Shown piece by piece: positions 43,718 through 46,957 of a stretch of DNA of 46,957 nucleotides; the stretch's first letter is position 1, and each line of letters opens with the position of its first letter. The notes beneath the pieces were generated by a model. It was not told the origin of the DNA and made no database searches. It was given only the letters and a program-made list of their open reading frames with translations. The DNA is taken from positions 1-46,957 of the forward strand of contig SUWA01000008.1 in assembly GCA_015061695.1 (NCBI GenBank), in the 5' to 3' direction. Made by a program: the position numbers and the translations under genes. Source of the DNA: Lentisphaerota bacterium. Its GTDB lineage: Bacteria > Verrucomicrobiota > Lentisphaeria > Victivallales > Victivallaceae.

Positions 43718-43777
43718 ACGGATTGCCTTTGCTGACGCTCAAACTCTTCACAGCTGCGCTGTTTTGCCGACTCCCGC
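43718..43777 (+). repeat. 60-bp interspersed repeat, copy 2
   Basis: Diverged copy of 43252-43311. It ends CGACTCCCGC followed by ATTCC, so the downstream part is not the tRNA-Pro acceptor sequence. Otherwise the stretch 43695-43931 holds no gene. Confidence 0.7.
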
Positions 43778-43931
43778 ATTCCTTTAACTCCGGAAAATCA
43801 ACCGGAGTGTTCTATAATAAACAGACACAAAATATTGTTTGTGTGCTTGTGAGGTTGAAAAATTTCTGCCATGTGCTAAATTTAACAGCAGTATATTCTC
43901 AAAATAACCTATCCCATCAAGGAGATAATTA

Positions 43932-46547
43932 ATGAAACATTTTACTCTGTTGGGTCTGCTGCTGGCAAGTGCAATACTGCCCGTGTGCGGCGCTGAAATG
44001 GAAATGATTCCGGTAACTCCGAACGCGATTTCGTTCAAAGTTGCTCCGGGCGCGATCGAAGGCAAGCACGAATTCCAGCTGCCGGCAGTGCCGCTGCGCA
44101 AAGGCTACGGCGTGGTGCTGCGCTTTGACGGCCGTATTGCCACCAAAGGTCTGGGCGGCTGGAATCCTTATATCGGCATTGACCTCAACGGCACGGTGGT
44201 GAATAAATTTACCGCCGAAGGCACTCCCCGACTGCTTTTCCGCGGTGCAACCATGAAAGCGACCAATGTGGAAAAAGATTGGTGGAACACCCAGGGCAGC
44301 AAAAGCAATCTGATGGTATTTTTTGCTCCGGAAAGCGCCACCGAACTCGATCCCCGGGTACTGGTTGCCCGCGAACAGAAGTATGTTTACACGCTCGATG
44401 TAACCGATCTGGTCAACTATGTATCGGTCGGCGCGGATGACCGCATTGAGGGCGGCGAACCCAACAAATTTGTTTTTTATGACCGGCTGACCAGCAATTA
44501 CGCCAATGTTCCGCTGGTGATCAAAGATGCCCGGTTCTATTATATGAAGCACGACGATATACGCAAGGCTTCCGGCGTTACCATGACCAAATTTGCGCCC
44601 GCCAGGGCCGCCGCCGAACTGGTTTGCAATAACAGCACGGTCAAAATCATGCCCAACGGCGGTATTTCGGTAACACGCAACGGCGAAACTTTTTACATTG
44701 AATCCCAATTCAGCTATGTTGCCCGCCCGCAGCTCAAATACAATTGCTTCAACGTCAACAGCAAAGTCGCCGGCGACCGCTCATGGAAGGTCAGTGTTGA
44801 ACAGCAATCGCCGGAAACAGTTTGCGTAAAAGGCGTGTTCAAAGATTATACGATCACGCGAATTATGAGTGTTAAAGATCACCGCATCAACGTTCAGGAT
44901 GTTTACACCAACACCTCCAAAACAGATTTGGGCATACTCTGGAGCCACATTGTCGGACGCAATTCCATGCTGAATCCCACCAGCCGTCTGGCAGGACAGA
45001 CCATGCCGCAGGTGGTTCACTTTTTCGGTTCCTCCAACCCTTCACTCTACGCCGCCGGGCTGAACAGCGATCTGGGGTTGCTTGCCGAAGATACGGTCAG
45101 CCGGGCGCAGATGGTTCTCAAAACGATCGGCAATGTGCAAAGCATGGGTTCGATCGGCTTGGGGATCCCCGCCGGCAAAGCTCATACGCTGGACTGGGCG
45201 ATCTACCCGCTGGATAAAGGTGATTACTACGACTTTATCAATCAGGTGCGCCGCGATTGGCAAGTCAACTACACGATCGAGGGGCCGTATTCCGGTCATG
45301 CAGAAGAAGTTATCCGCAATGCCGCAATCAAGCCGGTCGGAGGCTTTCACCGCTTTGATTACGGCGGACGGCTGACGGACGACCAGTATGCGGCAAAAAA
45401 CATGAAAAAAGCCGACGAAGTACGCAAACTCGCTCCCAATATCAAGATTCTGGGCATGGTGGAAACCAATCTGGTGGCGTTTGACTGCAGTCAGGTCCCG
45501 TGGGGCAACGAATTTATCCAGCGCCGGAACGGCTCCAATGCCGCACGGAAAGATCCCGGAATCAAATACGGGCAGAAAATGTCGCCTGCGCTTACCCGGA
45601 AAGTAGTCGAATACTCCCCCTACCGCGACAGTATGGTATTTGATGAAAATGGTTGCGGCATGTACGAAAATTACTTTGCTTTCAAGCCCTACGTCAGTAT
45701 CATGGTTCAGCTCGAAATGGGCAATCAGCGTTATAAACAGTTTATGGAGCAGATCGACTTTTTCCTGGATCGGATGAAGTTTGACGGCCTCTATATCGAT
45801 CAGTTCCAGCCCTACACCAACGGCGGATTTTCCGAAGACCGCTGGGATGGTTTCACCGTGATCCTGAACGAAGACGGCACCATCAAGCGCAAGCGTTACA
45901 GCTATGCCATCACCGGTGCGCCGGCCCGGGCTAAAATCGTCCGCACCGTCCGCGAGCGCGGAGGCATTGTTGTGACCAACGGTCAGCCGATGAGCCGCGA
46001 AGAACAGAATACCGGCGTATTTGCTTTTCAGGAGATGGAAAACGACGATGTAAATCCGCTCAAATTCATGGACTCCAAGCCGCCGGAATGTCCGTGGCAG
46101 GTGATTTCGCACCTCGGCAGCCCGATCGCGCTGGGGATCCGTCCTCGCAAATACAAGAGTGTTGGTGCCACGCCTGAAATGTATCCGCAGATGACCACCA
46201 AAGGAGTTATTACTGCGTTGCGCAACAGTGTGCTGTTCTATTACTACACGATCGACGTAACAACTTCCGGTCCGGCTGCAGGCAGTACGGCGCTGGTTGA
46301 AAATCTCTTTCCGTTTACCACCGAAGAACTGCACGAGGGCTGGCTGAAAGGCAAAGAACGCACCATTACTGCCATTTCCGGCAAGTTCCCGGTCAACGGC
46401 CAAAAGCAGCCGAAGATACTCTATTTTGACTGTAAAGGCTCCCCGAAAAAGGCCGATTTTGTCATAAGCGGCACTCCGGGCAACTGGGTCGTGGATGTCA
46501 AGCTCGACGATTGGAACGAAGTTGCGATCATGGTCGCACAGGATTGA
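43932..46547 (+). CDS. Large secreted glycosidase-like protein
   Basis: 871 residues with a signal peptide (MKHFTLLGLLLASAILPVCGA). The first 200 residues are a beta-sandwich (GYGVVLRFDGRIATKGLGGWNPYIGIDLNG), then a second beta-rich domain with FYIESQFSYVARPQLKYNCFNV...RIMSVKDHRINVQDVYTNTS. From about 470 a TIM-barrel-like part contains ADEVRKLAPNIKILGMVE and MKFDGLYIDQFQPYTNGGFSEDRWDG, where the Asp of YIDQF could be catalytic. I cannot assign a GH family. Overall design resembles the other large secreted proteins here. GGAG precedes the ATG, and a strong terminator follows. Confidence 0.72.
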   Translation: MKHFTLLGLLLASAILPVCGAEMEMIPVTPNAISFKVAPGAIEGKHEFQLPAVPLRKGYGVVLRFDGRIATKGLGGWNPYIGIDLNGTVVNKFTAEGTPRLLFRGATMKATNVEKDWWNTQGSKSNLMVFFAPESATELDPRVLVAREQKYVYTLDVTDLVNYVSVGADDRIEGGEPNKFVFYDRLTSNYANVPLVIKDARFYYMKHDDIRKASGVTMTKFAPARAAAELVCNNSTVKIMPNGGISVTRNGETFYIESQFSYVARPQLKYNCFNVNSKVAGDRSWKVSVEQQSPETVCVKGVFKDYTITRIMSVKDHRINVQDVYTNTSKTDLGILWSHIVGRNSMLNPTSRLAGQTMPQVVHFFGSSNPSLYAAGLNSDLGLLAEDTVSRAQMVLKTIGNVQSMGSIGLGIPAGKAHTLDWAIYPLDKGDYYDFINQVRRDWQVNYTIEGPYSGHAEEVIRNAAIKPVGGFHRFDYGGRLTDDQYAAKNMKKADEVRKLAPNIKILGMVETNLVAFDCSQVPWGNEFIQRRNGSNAARKDPGIKYGQKMSPALTRKVVEYSPYRDSMVFDENGCGMYENYFAFKPYVSIMVQLEMGNQRYKQFMEQIDFFLDRMKFDGLYIDQFQPYTNGGFSEDRWDGFTVILNEDGTIKRKRYSYAITGAPARAKIVRTVRERGGIVVTNGQPMSREEQNTGVFAFQEMENDDVNPLKFMDSKPPECPWQVISHLGSPIALGIRPRKYKSVGATPEMYPQMTTKGVITALRNSVLFYYYTIDVTTSGPAAGSTALVENLFPFTTEELHEGWLKGKERTITAISGKFPVNGQKQPKILYFDCKGSPKKADFVISGTPGNWVVDVKLDDWNEVAIMVAQD

Positions 46548-46573
46548 CCGCCAGATAATATATCAGGTGTACG

Positions 46574-46606
46574 GCCGCCGTTGTTCAGACAACGGCGGCT
46601 TTTTTG
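46574..46606 (+). terminator. Intrinsic terminator
   Basis: Stem GCCGCCGTTGT (46574-46584) and ACAACGGCGGC (46589-46599), loop TCAG, then T6. Closes the gene at 43932. Confidence 0.95.
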
Positions 46607-46672
46607 TTCCGTATTTTTATACATTTTGGAAACTTTTTTATGATAAAAAAATATTTTTTTCCAAAAAAATAC

Positions 46673-46700
46673 TTGACAATGCTTTTTTTTCTGATATAAT
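46673..46700 (+). promoter_or_regulatory. Strong sigma-70 promoter of a pilin-type leader
   Basis: TTGACA (46673-46678), 16 bases, TATAAT (46695-46700): both hexamers perfect. Transcription should begin near 46707, only about 3 bases before the hairpin at 46710. Confidence 0.9.
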
Positions 46701-46709
46701 TTTGATATC

Positions 46710-46747
46710 GTGTTGATGTAACCTTCTACAGTATAGTCCATCAACAC
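46710..46747 (+). promoter_or_regulatory. Candidate structured leader element, copy A
   Basis: Perfect 9-bp stem GTGTTGATG (46710-46718) and CATCAACAC (46739-46747) around the 20-nt loop TAACCTTCTACAGTATAGTC. It sits at the very 5' end of the predicted transcript. The same structure occurs in the leaders at 12440-12475 and 21156-21187 with different but still paired stem bases. GAAAAAT follows the stem, as in copy B. Confidence 0.65.
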
Positions 46748-46782
46748 TGAAAAATCATAAATAAAAGCAGCCCGATAGAAAA

Positions 46783-46837
46783 AAAATAAAACTATAAGTC
46801 GTTAAATATCAAATTAAACCTTATTAAAGGAAAAGTT
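46783..46837 (+). promoter_or_regulatory. Pilin-type leader cut off before its coding region
   Basis: AATAAAACTATAAGTCGTT, then AAACCTTAT and AAAGGAAAAG align with the leader of the pilin-like gene at 21053. The match ends at about 46837, in the ribosome site, and no [11 protein letters not shown] follows. The coding part has presumably been displaced by the insertion that starts there. Confidence 0.65.
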
Positions 46838-46869
46838 AATGTCCCAAATTTTGTGATGGGACGAGTTGT

Positions 46870-46898
46870 TTGACAAAAGTGCATCTGACCTTTATTTT
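46870..46898 (+). promoter_or_regulatory. Internal promoter of the probable transposase gene
   Basis: TTGACA (46870-46875), 17 bases, TATTTT (46893-46898). The predicted start near 46905 falls in the loop of the hairpin below, after its left arm. Confidence 0.6.
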
Positions 46899-46939
46899 TT
46901 AGTAACCAAACAAAAAAATAAAGGAAAGATCAGATGCAC
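46879..46939 (+). promoter_or_regulatory. Hairpin hiding ribosome site and start codon
   Basis: GTGCATCTGA (46879-46888) pairs with TCAGATGCAC (46930-46939), and CCTTTATTTTTT (46889-46900) pairs with AAAAAATAAAGG (46913-46924), with five unpaired bases (46925-46929) on the right. The right arm contains both AAGG and the ATG at 46934. In a transcript entering from outside, translation would be blocked. Confidence 0.75.
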
Positions 46940-46957
46940 AATAAAATTACTATGGAA
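46934..46957 (+). CDS. Start of a probable transposase (truncated by the window edge)
   Basis: Only MHNKITME is visible before the window ends. AAGGAAAG lies 6-13 bases upstream. Assignment as transposase rests on the surrounding structure (insertion boundary, internal promoter, start-hiding hairpin), not on the eight residues themselves. Confidence 0.4.

Larger units (their letters stand above)
46838..46957 (+). mobile_element. Left end of a probable insertion sequence (continues past the window)
   Basis: The sequence diverges abruptly from the pilin-type leader at about 46838 and begins ATGTCCCAAATTTTGTG, with a short dyad GTCCCA/TGGGAC. Behind it are an internal promoter, a 22-bp hairpin and the start of a gene, the arrangement of several transposons. 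The ATG at 46836-46840 opens only five codons. The family is not identifiable from 120 bases, and the other end lies outside. Confidence 0.5.

Noticed and set aside
43128-43814. CRISPR array behind the tRNA gene
   Set aside because: Only two diverged repeat copies about 470 bases apart with no regular spacers and no cas genes.
46836-46853. Five-codon ORF MSQIL before the probable transposase gene
   Set aside because: Too short to be judged; it is created by the insertion boundary next to the old ribosome site.

Overview
The window looks like a chromosomal segment of a Lentisphaerota bacterium of the Victivallis type. The main evidence is five pilin-like genes plus one extra pilin 5' end, built on the [32 protein letters not shown] theme typical of that group. 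They are interleaved with large secreted or cytoplasmic carbohydrate-active enzymes. The assignment is inference from gene content; there is no rRNA in the window.

Layout. 1-10.6 kb, plus strand: a secreted CBM9-like/SGNH hydrolase with circularly permuted catalytic blocks, a DUF4434-like protein, a pilin-like protein, a 1289-residue secreted glycosidase-like protein, a small secreted jelly-roll protein and a GH2 beta-mannosidase-like enzyme, ending at a two-way terminator. 10.7-16.7 kb, minus strand: a second module of related parts (1402-residue LamG protein, pilin-like protein, DUF4434-like protein). 16.7-26.5 kb, minus: LacI regulator, GH78-like rhamnosidase, pilin-like protein, TIM-barrel glycosidase, GH42-like beta-galactosidase. 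26.6-31.5 kb: a pilin-like gene split by an apparent inversion, an AraC regulator, a jelly-roll paralogue, hisC, and a pilin-like gene with an in-frame 59-codon insert. 31.5-33.9 kb: a glycosyltransferase and a frameshifted GT9 gene. 34-43 kb: mostly housekeeping (fba, ceramidase-like, DUF4091-like, comEC, rpmF-plsX-fabH, tRNA-Pro). 43.1-43.9 kb: a small accessory patch with a duplicated tRNA 3' end and a repeat pair. 43.9-46.5 kb: another large secreted glycosidase-like gene, then a pilin-type leader apparently interrupted by an insertion sequence at the window edge.

How it fits together: the enzymes look like machinery for taking apart mannose-, galactose- and rhamnose-containing glycans, controlled locally by LacI and AraC regulators. 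Pilin-like genes sit beside enzyme genes, suggesting that the two are deployed together.

Most unusual: (1) a hairpin with compensatory base changes and a conserved 20-nt loop in the 5' leader of two pilin-like genes and of a third leader at the right edge; (2) disruptions of pilin-like genes at the same FTLIELLV codons, one by inversion and one by in-frame insertion; (3) a permuted SGNH hydrolase; (4) an insertion sequence whose long hairpin hides the ribosome site and start codon from read-through transcripts while its own promoter starts past the first arm; (5) a ComEC whose metallo-beta-lactamase motifs are degraded.
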